Source: Lolium rigidum (taxonomy: Eukaryota > Streptophyta > Magnoliopsida > Poales > Poaceae). From it: DNA of 64,000 nt. The stretch is from the NCBI RefSeq assembly GCF_022539505.1, contig NC_061510.1, positions 226,632,043 to 226,696,042 of the forward strand, in the 5' to 3' direction. A program made the position numbers and the translations under genes. Positions 1 through 11,353 of this stretch are shown in pieces. The first letter of the stretch is position 1. Every line of letters begins with the position of its first letter. A model generated the notes under the pieces. It saw only the letters and a program-made list of their open reading frames with translations. It had not been told where the DNA came from and did no database searches.

Positions 1-567
1 CTCGGATCACCACAAATTAGTCAACGATCAGACGGTCAAGAGAAGTGCATGTGCCCCCGCGCGTTCTAGAATGCTCACACACACTGCCGACCTGATCAAT
101 TGTTTTGTGAGCACGGTACATGTGCCAAAGAGAGGAATACACGTTTGGATTTGGTGCAAGCAATTTTCTGGAGTAGGAAACTCTCCCAAGGCAGCCACCA
201 TTGACAAAAGATACCATGGCTGGCTTGGCGCGATGGCTGCCCCGTTATCCTCCTTCTCTGGTGCCGTTGACACGACGGAAACGGCATCTCGTTTTGCTTC
301 ATCGATCCTCCAGCTCTCCCTTTATAACGGTCGAGGACTCCCTAACGCGCGTAACTGATATTTCTAACTCACTGTAAAAAGAAAAGAAAATTCTGTTAAC
401 ACGGTAGAACGCATGTAACTTTTATTGAATTTCAGTAACTTCTGATCCCCACAAAAAGGAAATCACGTGGTAATTAACATGAAAATTGCGCCCATACGAC
501 AGAAAAAAGAGAATGTCCCTGCACATCGTAGCAAATGTTTACCACTTAGTACTTAATAAAAATTGCT
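1..567. other. No gene recognised, left flank of the CACTA element
   Basis: Both strands of the first 360 bases have overlapping open frames of 60-95 codons. None has a recognisable motif, start context or splice structure. The rest is AT-rich and empty. The CACTA terminus begins at 568. Confidence 0.6.
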
Positions 568-599
568 CACTAGGTGGAAAAACAGGCTTCCGGGAAGCC

Positions 600-812
600 C
601 CATAAGTCGCGAAGGTAAAGGAACCGCGACTAATGGGGCCTTTAGTCGCGGTTCGTGTGGCGAACCGCGACCAAAGGCCTGGGCCCAGGGCGCACGGTGG
701 CCAGCTGGTGCACGTGGGGGGCTTTAGTCGCGGTTGGCCAGCCCAACCGCGACTAAGAGTGCCCGAAGGCCTTTAGTCGCGGTTGGCCAGGCCAACCGGG
801 ACTAAAGCCCCT
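600..812. repeat. Left subterminal repeat block of the CACTA element
   Basis: Several head-to-head copies of TTAGTCGCGGTT with short spacers form potential hairpins. In this superfamily, subterminal repeats bind the accessory transposon protein. The same motif recurs at 6017-6175 and 11147-11340. Confidence 0.8.
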
Positions 813-816
813 CCCC

Positions 817-824
817 TATATATA
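817..824 (+). promoter_or_regulatory. TATA box of the TNP2-like gene
   Basis: TATATATA follows the last subterminal repeat directly and lies about 60 bases before a likely 5'UTR donor (GTGAGT at 883). An intron from 883 to 1163 would end in CAG right before the ATG at 1164. Confidence 0.55.
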
Positions 825-1163
825 CCCATCCAAGCAGCCAACACTTAGCCATTTGGAGCCATTCTCTTCACAAACTTCACAAGTGAGTGTTAGGTTTGCT
901 TTTGGTTCCTCTTATGCACATAAGGTGTTTGATGAAATGCCCCAAGAGCATGAAACAAACATGATATGAAGTGTTGGAGTCACACTTGAGCTTTCTCATT
1001 TATTTTTTCCTCCTCGATCGCGGTTAGCAACTTGAACCTTTGATGTGTCATTGATAAAATATGCATGTGTGTGTAGTTCATTGTTTAATTTATATTGTTT
1101 GTAGCTAGTTAGTTTAACAAATGCATGATGGTTAATTATATATTTTATATTATAATAATGCAG

Positions 1164-4100
1164 ATGAATCGGCAATGGATGTACGGTAACCGACTCTCCG
1201 GCGAGTTCGAGTACGGGTTTGAAAGATTTCCTCGTAGTGGCTAATGCGAACAAGCAGGGGGGTTTTGTTATCTATCCATGTGTTAAGTGTAAGAATCGGA
1301 AGGGTTACTCTTCCTCAAGAGATGTTCACATGCACCGCTTCGGCACGGTTTCATGCCAAGCTATAATTGTTGGACCAAGCATGGAGAAAGAGGGGTTATA
1401 ATGGAAGAAGATGAAGAAGGGGATGATTTCAATGATGAAAGCTATCTTTCTCATTTCGGTGATACTTTCATGGAGGATGCTGAAGGTGAAGGGGAAGGTG
1501 AAGAAGAGGCACGTGATGATCCCGTTGATGATCTTGGTCGGACCATTGCTGATGCACGGAGACGCTGCGAAACTGAAAAAGAGAGGGAGAATTTGGATCG
1601 CATGTTAGAGGATCACGAGGAAGGCGCTGTACTCCGGATGCGATGATGGTCCGAAAAAGCTGGGCTGCACACTGGATTTGCTCGAGATGGAAGGCACAGG
1701 CAGGTGTAGCTGACTCGGCATTTGAAAACTTGCTGAAAATGTTGAAGAATATGTTTCCAAAGAATAACGAGTTGCCCGCCACTACGTACGAAGCAAAGAA
1801 GGTTGTCTCGCCCTCTAGGTTTACGGGTTACGAAGATACATGCATGCATCAACGATCGCATCCTCTACCGCGGTGAATACGAGAATTTGAATGAATGCCC
1901 GGTATGCACTGCATTGCGTTATAAGATCGGAGGCGATGACCCCGGTGACGATGTTGAGGGCCGGAAACCCAGGAAGAGGGTTCCCGCCAAGGTGATGTGG
2001 TATGCTCCTATAATACCACGGTTGAAACGTCCGTTCGGGAACAAAGAGCATGCCAAGTTGTTGCGATGGCACAAAGAGGACCGTAAGTCGGACGGGGAGT
2101 TGAGACACCCCGCGGATGGAACGCAATGGAGAAAGATCGACGAGAGAGTTCAAAGATTTTGCAGTCGACGCAAGGAACATAAGATTTGGTCTAAGTACGG
2201 ATGGCATGAATCCTTTTGGCGAGCAGAGCTCCAGCCATAGCACCTGGCCCGTGACTCTATGCATCTACAACCTTCCTCCTTGGTTGTGCATGAAGCGGAA
2301 GTTCATTATGATGCCAGTGCTCATCCAAGGTCCGAAGCAACCCGGCAATGACATCGATGTGTACCTAAGGCCATTAGTTGATGAGCTTTTACAGCTGTGG
2401 GGCAGACCTGGTGTCCGTGTGTGGGATGAGCACAAAGAAGAGGAATTTGACCTACGAGCGTTGCTTTTCGTAACCATCAACGATTGGCTCTGCTCTTAGT
2501 AACCTTTCGGGACTCGTCAAATAAGGGATACAATGCATGCACGCACTGCTTACATGAGACTGAAAGTGAACATTTGCCAAATTGTAAGAAGAACGTGTAC
2601 CTTGGGCATCGTCGATTTCTTCCGAAAGGTCATCCGATAAGAAAGAAAGGCAAGCATTACAACGGCAAGGCAGATCACCGGCCGAAGCCTGCGGAACACA
2701 CTGGTGCTGAGGTATTTGATATGGTCAAGGATTTGAAAGTCATCTTTGGAAAGGGTCCTGGCGGACAATCGGTTCCGAAGGGAGCCGACGGGCACGTAGC
2801 CATGTGGAAGAAGAAATCTATATTCGGGAGCCAGAATATTGGAAAGTCCTAGAAGTCCGCTCTGCAATCGACGTGATGCACGTTACGAAGAATATTTGCG
2901 TGAACATCCTAAGCTTCTTGGGCGTGTATGGGAAGTCAAATGATACAAAGGAAGCACGGCAGGACCAGCAAAGTTTGAAAGACCTTGATGACCGGCATCC
3001 GGAACGGTTTCAAGGTCGTGCCAGCTACGCTCGACCAAAGAAGAGAAGGTCATCTTTTTTGAATGCTCGAGCGAGTATGAAGGTCCCGTCGGATTCTCGT
3101 CCAATATAAAGGGAATAATAAACACGGCGGAGAAAAAGTTCCAAAACCTGAAGTCTCACGACTGCCACGTGATTATGACGCAATTGCTTCCGATTGCTTT
3201 GAGGGGCTCCTGCCGGAAAATGTTCGAGTACCCATTGTGAAGCTATGTGCATTCCTCAATGCAATCTCTCGGAAGGTAATCAATCCGAAGTTCTACCACG
3301 GTTACGAACGATGTGGTCCAATGTCTTGTCGGTTTCGAGTTGGTGTTCCCGCCATCCTTCTTCAATATTATGACGCACCTCCTGGTTCACCTAGTCGATG
3401 AGATTTCCATTCTCGGTCCTGTATTTCTACACAATATGTTCCCCTTCGAGAGGTTCATGGGAGTATTAAAGAAATATGTTCGTAACCGTGCTAGGCCGAG
3501 AAGGAAGCATCGCCAAGGGCTATGGAAATGAGGAGGTAATTGAGTTTTGTGTTGACTTTGTTCCTGACCTTAAGCCGATTGGTCTTCCTCAATCGCGGCA
3601 CGAGGGGAGACTAAGTGGAAAAGGCACGATCGGAAGGAAATCAACGATATGTATGGACGGCCATTCTCTGACTGAAGCACACCACACAGTTCTGACCAAT
3701 TCCAGCTTGGTGGCTCCGTACTTTGTGAAACACAAGAATATTTTACGCTCGGACAACCCTGGGAAGCCTGAATCTCGGATTAGGAAGGCCCACATGGAGA
3801 CTTTCGGCAGTTGGTTGAGAAAACATTTAATGAGTGACAATAAGGTTGTAGATCAGCTGTACATGTTGGCCAAGACACCATCTTCGACTATAACGACTTT
3901 CCAAGGGTACGAGATAAATGGGAATACATTTTACACGATCGCCCAAGATAAAAAGAGCACCAACCAAAACAGTGGTGTCCGCTTTGATGCAGCAACCGAG
4001 AATGGGCAAAAGGTCACATATTATGGTTACATAGAGGAGATATGGGAACTTGACTATGGACCCTCCTTTAGGGTCCCTTTGTTCCGGTGCAAATGGTTCA

Positions 4101-4492
4101 AGCTAACAGGAGGTGGGGTAAAGGTGGACCAGCAATACGGAATGACAATGGTGGATTTCAACAATCTTGGTTACCTTGACGAACCATTCGTCCTAGCGAA
4201 AGATGTCGCTCAGGTTTTCTATGTGAAGGACATGAGTAGCAAACCGAGGAAACGGAAAGATAAGAAAACGATCGGTACATCATGCGATGATCCAAAGCGC
4301 CACATTGTTCTTTCAGGGAAAAGAAACATCGTGGGAGTGGAGGACAAGACAGACATGTCGGAAGATTATAATATGTTTGCTGAAATTCCGCCCTTCAAAG
4401 TGAACACCGACCCAAGCATTAAGTTAAATGATGAGGATGCTCCATGGATACGGCACAATCGTAAGCAAGCGGGGACACAAGGGAAGAAATGA
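1164..4492 (+). pseudogene. TNP2-like CACTA transposase, frameshifted
   Basis: The product would be the DNA-cutting transposase of the element. The start ATG at 1164 follows a putative 5'UTR intron and opens with MNRQWMYGNR, typical of the N-terminal transposase-associated domain with conserved Cys residues (CVKCKN near 1279). Next come an acidic linker (about 1400-1530), the segment ILYRGEYENL with CPVC (about 1860-1910), and the catalytic core containing STDGMNPFGEQSSSHSTWP (about 2190-2250). The C-terminal part (3476-4492) is one open frame ending in TGA at 4490. The reading frame changes about ten times (near 1227, 1345, 1640, 1810, 2150, 2490, 2830, 3040, 3310 and 3480), while each segment stays family-like. 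The gene is convergent with the minus-strand gene ending at 4742. Confidence 0.88.
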
Positions 4493-4612
4493 TGTGTAAT
4501 AATTTATTATTGTACCAAACTTTGTTGAATGAATCATGTGAATTATATTACCCGTGATGTGTTTGGTGTCCATTTTCGAATGATTCAATTGACTCGAGAT
4601 AGCACCGATGAT

Positions 4613-4757
4613 ACATGAAATTTGGAGTGACTAAGTCATACTCCGCATACATGAAATTTGGAGTGACTAAGTCATACTCCCGCATACAGGAAATTTGGAG
4701 TGACTAAGTCATACTCCTGCATACATGAAATTTGGAGTGATTTAGTCATACTCCTGC
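4613..4757. repeat. Four tandem copies of a 37-bp unit
   Basis: The unit contains GAAATTTGGAGTGACTAAGT followed by CATACTCC. It lies between the convergent transposase and accessory genes, and its last bases overlap the end of the minus-strand frame at 4742. Confidence 0.9.
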
Positions 4758-5309
4758 CTAGGCGTATAATATGCATACTCGTAGTCTTCATAGCCGCCGC
4801 TGTTGTACTGGTAGTCGTCGCCTTCTAAGTTGTCGGCGTCGTCGTCGCTGCTGCTGTCGTCGCTGTCGTCGGGCGGCGCTCGTGGCTCGAACTGAGGGTA
4901 GCGCGAGGCGGGGGATATCGCCGGCCGTGATGTAGTCCATGACGCTCTGCAGAGTCCGGCCGTACCACCATAGCCGACGGCCGGCCTCGTGGAAGTTTCC
5001 GGGAGGCGGACCGTCCTCCTCATACTCAGCGAGCGCCCTCTCACGCCGATTGATGAAGAAGGCATCCCAAGTATGCTGGTTATCGGGATGCCGGCGGGGA
5101 TTCATCCGCTGCTCCGGCGTGAGGTCGAGGTAGTAGTGGTTCGTGATGGCCGCCGCGCGCGCAGTACCACGAGGGACGGGAGGGACCGGCACGCCGCCGG
5201 CGCTAGGCTCCGGCCGGCGAGGGACGCGGTAGCCCGGAGGGCAAGGGTAGTTCGAGGCGCAAAGCTCCTCCACCTGCCGGTAGGTTAGAGTGGGTGCGGT
5301 GGAAGCCAT
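4742..5309 (-). pseudogene. Antisense CACTA accessory gene, one frameshift
   Basis: The frame starts at 5309 with MASTAPTLTYRQVEELCASN and runs through a Pro/Arg-rich stretch, a segment with HTWDAFFINRRERALAEYEE, and GRRLWWYGRTLQSVM. Near 4900 the frame must change to give the acidic tail (PPDDSDDSSSDDDADNLEGD and a Tyr-rich end) that stops at 4742. I recognise it as a protein commonly found between the two main genes of grass CACTA elements, but know no assigned function. A TATA-like ACATATAGG lies about 55 bases upstream on this strand. Confidence 0.6.
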
Positions 5310-5363
5310 GAGAGGGTGATGAGAGATTGTAGAGATGTGATAATGCCGGCCAAGCCGGGCTAC

Positions 5364-5372
5364 CTATATGTA
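5364..5372 (-). promoter_or_regulatory. TATA-like box of the antisense accessory gene
   Basis: The minus strand reads TACATATAGG about 55 bases before the ATG at 5309, a normal plant spacing. The GGCGGGAA array lies directly upstream of it. Confidence 0.45.
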
Positions 5373-5380
5373 GTGACAAA

Positions 5381-5538
5381 TGGCGGGAAAAATGGGAGCG
5401 GGAAGACAGGAGGCGGGAAGAAAGAGGCGGGGAGAAAGTGGCGGGAAGAAATTGGCGGGAAAAAATTGGCGGAAAGAAAGAGGCCGGAAGAAATTGGCGG
5501 GAAGAAAGTGGCGGGAGGAAATTGGCGGGAAGAAATTT
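5381..5538. repeat. GGCGGGAA-rich array in the promoter of the antisense gene
   Basis: Six exact GGCGGGAA words and several variants sit in a purine-rich stretch spaced by AAA/AATT. The word matches the core of plant E2F sites (TTTCCCGCC on the other strand). Whether it is a promoter array or a simple repeat cannot be told from sequence alone. Confidence 0.7.
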
Positions 5539-5542
5539 TTGA

Positions 5543-5988
5543 CAATTTGTACTTTTAAAATTTTGAATTGAATTAGTTTTATTTTTCTGAATTTTTTGAT
5601 ATATTATTTGTATTTTTAAGATTTTGAATTGAATTAGTTTTATTTTTATGAATTTTTTGATATATTATATGTATTTTTAAAATTTTGAATTGAATTAGTT
5701 TTATTTTTCTGAATTTTTTGATATATTATTTGTATTTTTAAGATTTTGAATTGAATTAGTTTTATTTTCCTAATTTTTTTGATATAATATTTGTATTTTT
5801 AAGATTTTGAATTGAATTAGTTTTATTTTTCTGTTTTTTTGATATATTATTTGTATTTTAAAAAATTTGAAATGTATTAGTTTAATTTTTCTGAATTTAT
5901 TGATATATTATTTGTATTTTTAAGATTTTTAAATGAATTAGTTTATTTTTTCTGAATTTTTTGATATATTATATGTATTTTTAACATT
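5543..5988. repeat. AT-rich 61-bp minisatellite, about seven copies
   Basis: The unit contains TTTTGAATTGAATTAGTTTT followed by CTGAATTTTTTGATATATTA. Copies drift by a few substitutions and single-base gaps. It separates the divergently arranged accessory gene and second main gene. Confidence 0.92.
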
Positions 5989-6016
5989 TTGATAAAGAAA
6001 AGAATTTTGAAAAACG

Positions 6017-6175
6017 CCTTTAGTCGCGGTTGGCCACACCAACCGCGACTAAAGGTTTTTTCCGCGGGAAAGGAAATTCGGGCGAAAAAATGCCTTTGGT
6101 CGCGGTTGGTGTGGCCAACCGCGACTAAAGGTCACCCTTTAGTCGCGGTTGGCCACACCAACCGCGACCAAAGGA
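6017..6175. repeat. Internal block of the CACTA subterminal motif
   Basis: Three inverted pairs of TTAGTCGCGGTTGG, with CCAACCGCGACTAA or its CCAACCGCGACCAA variant as partner, occur far from either terminus and just before the TATA box of the second gene. A GCGGGAAA word lies in the spacer at about 6063. Confidence 0.85.
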
Positions 6176-6182
6176 CGCTTCC

Positions 6183-6190
6183 TATATAAA
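6183..6190 (+). promoter_or_regulatory. TATA box of the second CACTA gene
   Basis: TATATAAA lies directly after the internal repeat block. A long GC-rich leader (6195-6590) with CGCCGC runs follows. Confidence 0.6.
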
Positions 6191-6591
6191 GGCGCGGCGC
6201 GAACCGCCGCGCCAGACTCTTCTTCTCCGCCAGATCTCTGCCGCGCGCGACCGTCGACCTCCGCCCCGCCTCGCGACGCCGCCGTCGACCGCCGCCCGCC
6301 CTGCGACGCCAACGCCGTCGACCGCCGCCCCGCCCTGCGACGCCGCAGCCCCGCCCTTTGACGCCGCCGCCCCGCTTCGACGCCGCCGCCGTACGTGTAC
6401 GTGCCCGCGCCGTGTGTATCTCTCCCGCGCATATGCGCGCCGCCGCCGCCGCCGCCGTACGCCGTCCGGAGAGAGGGAGGGAGAGAAAACGACCGCCGCG
6501 CACGCCGCCGCCGCGCACGCGCCGCCGCCGCCGCGCACGCGCCGCCGGCCGGAGGCGCGCGGCTGGCCGGCCGCCCGCCACATACGCCCGC

Positions 6592-7045
6592 CGGTTTTTT
6601 TTTTTGGAATGTTAACTGAAAATTGACTTAATAAAATTAACTTAATAAAAAATCTCTCTCTTTTTTAACTTAACATAAAATTAACTTAACTAAAATTTTG
6701 ACTTAATAAACTTAAAACTTAACATATTATTATGACTTAATAAAATTTTGACTTAATATGACTTAAATTTTGACTTAATATGACTTAAAATTTTGACTTA
6801 ATAAAATTTTAAGTTTTGACTTAATAAAATTTTGACGCACGAGACCGCGCCGTCTCTCGTTTGCCCAACCGGTTCACGTCGCCCTTTCCCCCTCGCCACG
6901 GCACTTGTCCGATGAATCCGCCGCGCGCGACACCCTCTCCCACCCCTTCCTCGCCCTCTCCTTTTGCCACCGCCCTTTCGCCACCGCCACCGCCCTTGTT
7001 CACTTAATTAATTTGTTTTGACTACATGTTTTCGGGACTCGACAT
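6592..7045. other. Leader or intron of the second CACTA gene
   Basis: 6600-6835 is a low-complexity run of TTGACTTAATAAAATT-like words. 6836-7010 is pyrimidine-rich. Open frames here are compositional. The first plausible start codon is at 7046. Confidence 0.5.
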
Positions 7046-10000
7046 ATGGCGGACGATAGAGGTGACCCGATTCTGGACAACTATGATCCGGACGCCGAAG
7101 AACATATCTTCGGCATCATAAAAGGCGATGTTATATATGTGCCGACCGGAGAAGAAGAAGATGATATCTCTTCTTATCCGAACCTTGAGGGTGAAGATGA
7201 AGGGCGCCGTCGACAAGATGATGCCAAAGAAACGTCGATAAACGACGATCTTCGGTTGGAAGTAGCAACCACCTCCGGCGCCGAGGTATATATATATACA
7301 TATTGAGCGTCCGGTGATACAACTAACTGATTTGAATAAATTAATGTGTGTGTACTAACGCGCGCGACTCTCTTTCTTATTTTAGCCCTCGGCCGGATCG
7401 TCGAAAAAATCGAGTACGTCGTCGTCAAAGCGTGGCGCAACCAAGACGATGAAACCAGGAGAAACATGCACCATCGATGTTGTCGACGAAGAAACCGGCA
7501 GGCCGCTGGAGCCCAGCAAGAACGCCACCAAGTTTGTCAGCCAATGCGGAGCCGTTGTTAGAGACAACGTCTCGATCACCCGCCAGGAGTGGAATGAGCC
7601 AAAGAAGGCACGTGTTGGTTTCACTTTTGTCGAACGGAGAGAAAAAAGATTGCTTCAACAAGCTTATGGAACATTTCGTTCTACCTCCGGAATACCGCAA
7701 ATACGATGAGGAGGGTAACAAGATTGCGAGAAAACAAGAAGAGGCGCAAGCTAGTCAAACGAGTTCGCTCTTTCTAGGATGGCCAACGCATTCCGGAAAT
7801 ACAAGCAAAATCTAGCCCATGACTTTGTCAACCAGGGCAAGACTCCGGATTTCAAAGGACAATATGAGAAACCGCAACATGATTGGCCAGAATTTGTGAA
7901 GCAAAAGAAATCGGAGCAGTTCCTTGAACTATCGAAAAAAATAAGGAAAATGCGGCCAAGAAGGAGTACAATCATAAAATGGGGCCGGGAGGGTATCGCT
8001 TTGGCAGCCTAAGTGGGAGAAGATGGAGAACGAGCTGAGGGCGCGAGGAATCCGTCCAGTGACGGAGGGATGGGACCCAAGGGCCAAAAGCCGGTGGTAC
8101 GGGCATGGGGGATCGCTCGAACCCGGAGACGGGGGAGTGTGTTTACCAGGGCAAAATAATTACACCCACCCAAAACCTTATTGAGGCAATGAGGGATGCT
8201 CAAGAGGGGAGGAACAGGTTCAACAGAGAGAACGACGCCACGACAAAAGCCCTCGGGAATCCCGAACACGGAGGACGTGTACGAGGCATGCCCGGGGACA
8301 TTTCGTGGAAACTAGGGTTCCCCCAGAAAGATGACCCGTACGGTTACGTAAGCCGTAAGAGAAAGATGGATCGGGATGCAGATGTTGTGGCGAAGTTGGT
8401 AACGGAAATGGATGTGATGAAGAAAACCGTGAGTGTACTAGTCGCCGAAAGAGATGCAGCTCGGGCGCAGCATGAAGATCATCCAATGGATCTCGGAAGC
8501 CAGCAGCGGAGAAGAAGCAGCGTGGCTTCCACGGAGGCCTCACCGGCTGGTGCACCGACGATCGAAATTACTGCACCGGAGCCTCAGGCTGGTGGTCGAA
8601 GTTACTGCACCGGAGCCTCCTCGCTACCCCGTGGACGATATAAAGGAGATGAAAGCATGTCATCTGTATTATCCTATCGGGAACATGTCCATGAAGGTAG
8701 CCATCGGCGGTGCTTTACCACTGGAGCACTCCACCACAACAACCCCATTCAAGATGGCTATGCTCGTGTCACGGTGGAGGAGATAGTCCAAGGGTTTGAG
8801 GACCTGGACATTGACATTGCTACACCCGAAGGGGTGAAAAGACTTGGAGATGTCAAGCGCCAGTTCATTCTATGGCAGAAGAAATTTATCAAGTTTCCAG
8901 GCGAGGCGCCAACAAGTCCACCCCCGTACGGTGGTGGTGGTGGCGGTGGCGGTGGCGGTGGCGGTGACGGTGGCGGTGGCGGTGGCGGTGACGGTGGCGG
9001 TGGCGGTGACGGTGGCGGTGGTGCTTCACCTAATACACCTCATTCACGTCAGCAGACGCCGCCCCCCAATCCACCTCCGGCGAAGAAGCAGAAGCAGTCC
9101 TGGGTTATTAACCCGGACCCTTACGTACCTAAGAAAACAAAGGTACCGGAGGTATCACTGAAGCCTCTCCCCACGAGGCCTTGGGAAAGTAGTGCCGAGG
9201 AAGTCGAGGCGGGCGCGGCTGCTGATTTAGAGAAATGGAAGGCGAGCGTCAAGAAGAAAATAGAGGGCGAGCCCAAGCCAGTATATTCTGACAAGGAAAA
9301 GCAATGGGCTAAGTCATTTTTGAACACACCGTCCCAAGCCGCGAAGAATCCGCTCGACGACTATTTACGTGAACTTCGTAGGCAAGCGGTCGCGTTCAAG
9401 AGGAACAAAGAGTCTCACGGAGAAGAAAGCCTTGGAGGACAAGGCCGAGACAAAATTAGAAAGGGGGAAAGAAGTTGCCCAGCTCGGGGAACAAAGTAAA
9501 CAATCGATCGCCCCGCTCATAGTGCAAGCCGCCGGTCGGGAGGCCCCGATATCATAGCAGCTGCGGCAGCACATGGATTGACCGTAGAAAGTGCCGGAAA
9601 ACAAGCGGCCGACTTAGGTATCACTCTTCGTGCGGTGTTAGGCCTTGATGAGGCGCCAATGAAGGACGTAGTATTTACATATGTGAAGAATGGCCCTCTC
9701 ATCGAGCTCTGCGCAGAAGAGGATCTACCTCGACAAATGAAAGGTCTGCTAAATTGGTACAAGGCTTACATAAAACATGAAAACGCCAAAGACTATATCT
9801 ATGCGGAAGTTAAATATGAGCATCACTTCAAACGTTACCGGGTACAAATTCCTCCGAGTGAATTGTTCCAGACTGTTCAATCTGCGCGACCTCGACAAAT
9901 CTATCATCGGTTGCTACGGTCTCGTAAGTGATTTATTAATTTCTACCCCATCTCGTTCATTGCCTGCACTATATATATATATATTGTCCTAACTATCTTG

Positions 10001-10868
10001 TTGTGTACGCTATATATTATGCAGAATGAAGAAGCGGGAAATGCGAATAAGGAACATCCATGATGTTGGGTTCATTGACCCACACATCGTTAATTCATAT
10101 GTGTTAGAACACCACCCCGCCGACGTGGAGGAAGACCTGTGGCGGTTTATTAGAAAACAGCAACGGAAAAGTGATATTCTATTTCCTTACCATTTTGGGT
10201 GAGTGTTTCTGTCTTGAGCACATTCTCTTTTGTTTACTCCATGCATGGTATGTGGCTAATCGATGAGTTATGCATGACTCGTGCATGTATCGTGTCCGCA
10301 GGTTCCACTCGGATTCTTATGGTAATTAAAGTTCAGACCTCCTCGGCTCTCGTCCACGACTCTCTGAATATGGATCCGGCGCTTTGGGGCGACATGAGAA
10401 AAATGATGCAAAAGTAATTATTTTCATTCATTTGCGCTCTATATCGATCGGCCTATTTCGTTCATCATTTCCTAATATCAAGTAACTAATTAATTAATAA
10501 CTCTCTTGTTTATTTAATTTCCTTTGCCTCGTAGGGTTTGGAGACGGTTCGTAGATACCAAGGTCGGTGAATTCAAAAAAGAGCTACATTTTAAAATGGC
10601 AGTGCCGACGACTGGGGATACTCAGCCACCGGGGACCAATCTATGTGGATACTATGTTTGTGAGAGGATCCGGAGATACCGCAATGAGCGGGACCGGACG
10701 TGTGAGAACAACATCCCGAGGAATAACCTTCGGAAGACGCTTAGTCTAGAAGCTCGCTTCCGACCACTTCAAGAGGAACTAGCTGGATGGTTGGCGAGGG
10801 AAGTCATCGATCCTAGAGGAGAACACTATTACGATGACGTAGATCTTTATAGGCACCGGAATTTGTAA
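7046..10868 (+). pseudogene. Second CACTA gene, En/Spm accessory protein with Ulp1-like C-terminus
   Basis: The ATG at 7046 opens an acidic exon ending at 7285 (donor GTATAT). The next exon, from 7386, continues in frame with PSAGSSKKSSTSSS and KPGETCTIDVVDEETGRPLE. The middle carries the plant En/Spm-type signature (KYKQNLAHDFVNQGKTP; WWYGHG region) and KMDRDADVVAKLV (about 8365). A Gly-rich tract (8931-9020) and a Pro/Lys-rich part follow. The C-terminal exons (10025-10198, about 10302-10413, about 10536-10868) encode SALVHDSLNMD and PPGTNLCGYYVCE, resembling the Asp and Cys regions of Ulp1-type cysteine proteases. Frameshifts occur near 7655, 7770, 7950, 8600, 8720, 9400 and 10310. The last one destroys the His region. 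Confidence 0.8.
8931..9020 (+). repeat. GGTGGC minisatellite coding for a poly-Gly tract
   Basis: Perfect and near-perfect GGTGGC units with occasional GGTGAC encode Gly runs broken by single Asp residues inside the second CACTA gene. Confidence 0.92.
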
Positions 10869-11146
10869 CTAACTTGTTCAAAATTGTATATGGTCATCCG
10901 ATATTGAATATATATTGTATATGGTCATCCGATATTGAATATATATTGTATATTACTCTTGAATTCTTTTTGGTTCTAATTTCAAATTTGTTTGAAATTG
11001 TACATTCATATGCATGTATGTATACAGTACCGTAGAATATGTGAAACTCCTTCAAAATTAAAACCCAAAAGAAATAAAATAATACAAATTAAAAAGAAAC
11101 CAGATTTAGGGGGAGGGGGCTAAACCCTAAACCCTGCGGAGGCCTT

Positions 11147-11340
11147 TAGTCGCGGTTGGCCGGAAGAACCGCGACTAAAGGTCCTCCGCCCGGCGCTCGC
11201 CTGAGGCCCACGTGGATGGGCCTTTAGTCGCGGTTCGTAAGGAACCGCGACTAAAGGGGGGGGGCCTTTAGTCGCGCTACTTTGGTCGCGGTTGGGCCAC
11301 CGCGACTAATGGCAGTTGCCAACCGCGACCAAAGCCTGTT
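11147..11340. repeat. Right subterminal repeat block of the CACTA element
   Basis: Inverted copies of TTAGTCGCGGTT with AACCGCGACTAAAGG lie next to the right terminus, matching the left block in motif and spacing style. Confidence 0.82.
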
Positions 11341-11353
11341 TTTCCACCAGTTG

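Larger units (their letters stand above)
568..11353 (+). mobile_element. CACTA (En/Spm-type) DNA transposon, about 10.8 kb, decayed
   Basis: The left end reads CACTAGGTGGAAAAACAGGC. The right end, reverse-complemented, reads CAACTGGTGGAAAAACAGGC, so the two termini form an inverted repeat. Just inside each end are inverted copies of a TTAGTCGCGGTT motif (about 600-812 and 11147-11340), with a third block in the middle (6017-6175). Inside are a TNP2-like transposase gene, an opposing accessory gene and an En/Spm accessory-protein gene, the usual content of a large grass CACTA element. All three have frameshifts, so this copy should not make its own transposase. The expected 3-bp target duplication is not visible: left flank GCT, right flank CAT. 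I do not assign a named family. Confidence 0.88.

Noticed and set aside
28..358. Overlapping frames of 66-95 codons on both strands
   Set aside because: Both strands are open at once, no motif or splice logic is seen, and the composition is ordinary.
5543..5988. Spaced AT repeats considered as a CRISPR-like array
   Set aside because: The units are contiguous without unique spacers and the sequence is a plant nuclear minisatellite.
6132..6626. Long Arg/Ala/Gly-rich frames on both strands
   Set aside because: They follow from the CGCCGC-rich leader of the second CACTA gene, where all frames are open.
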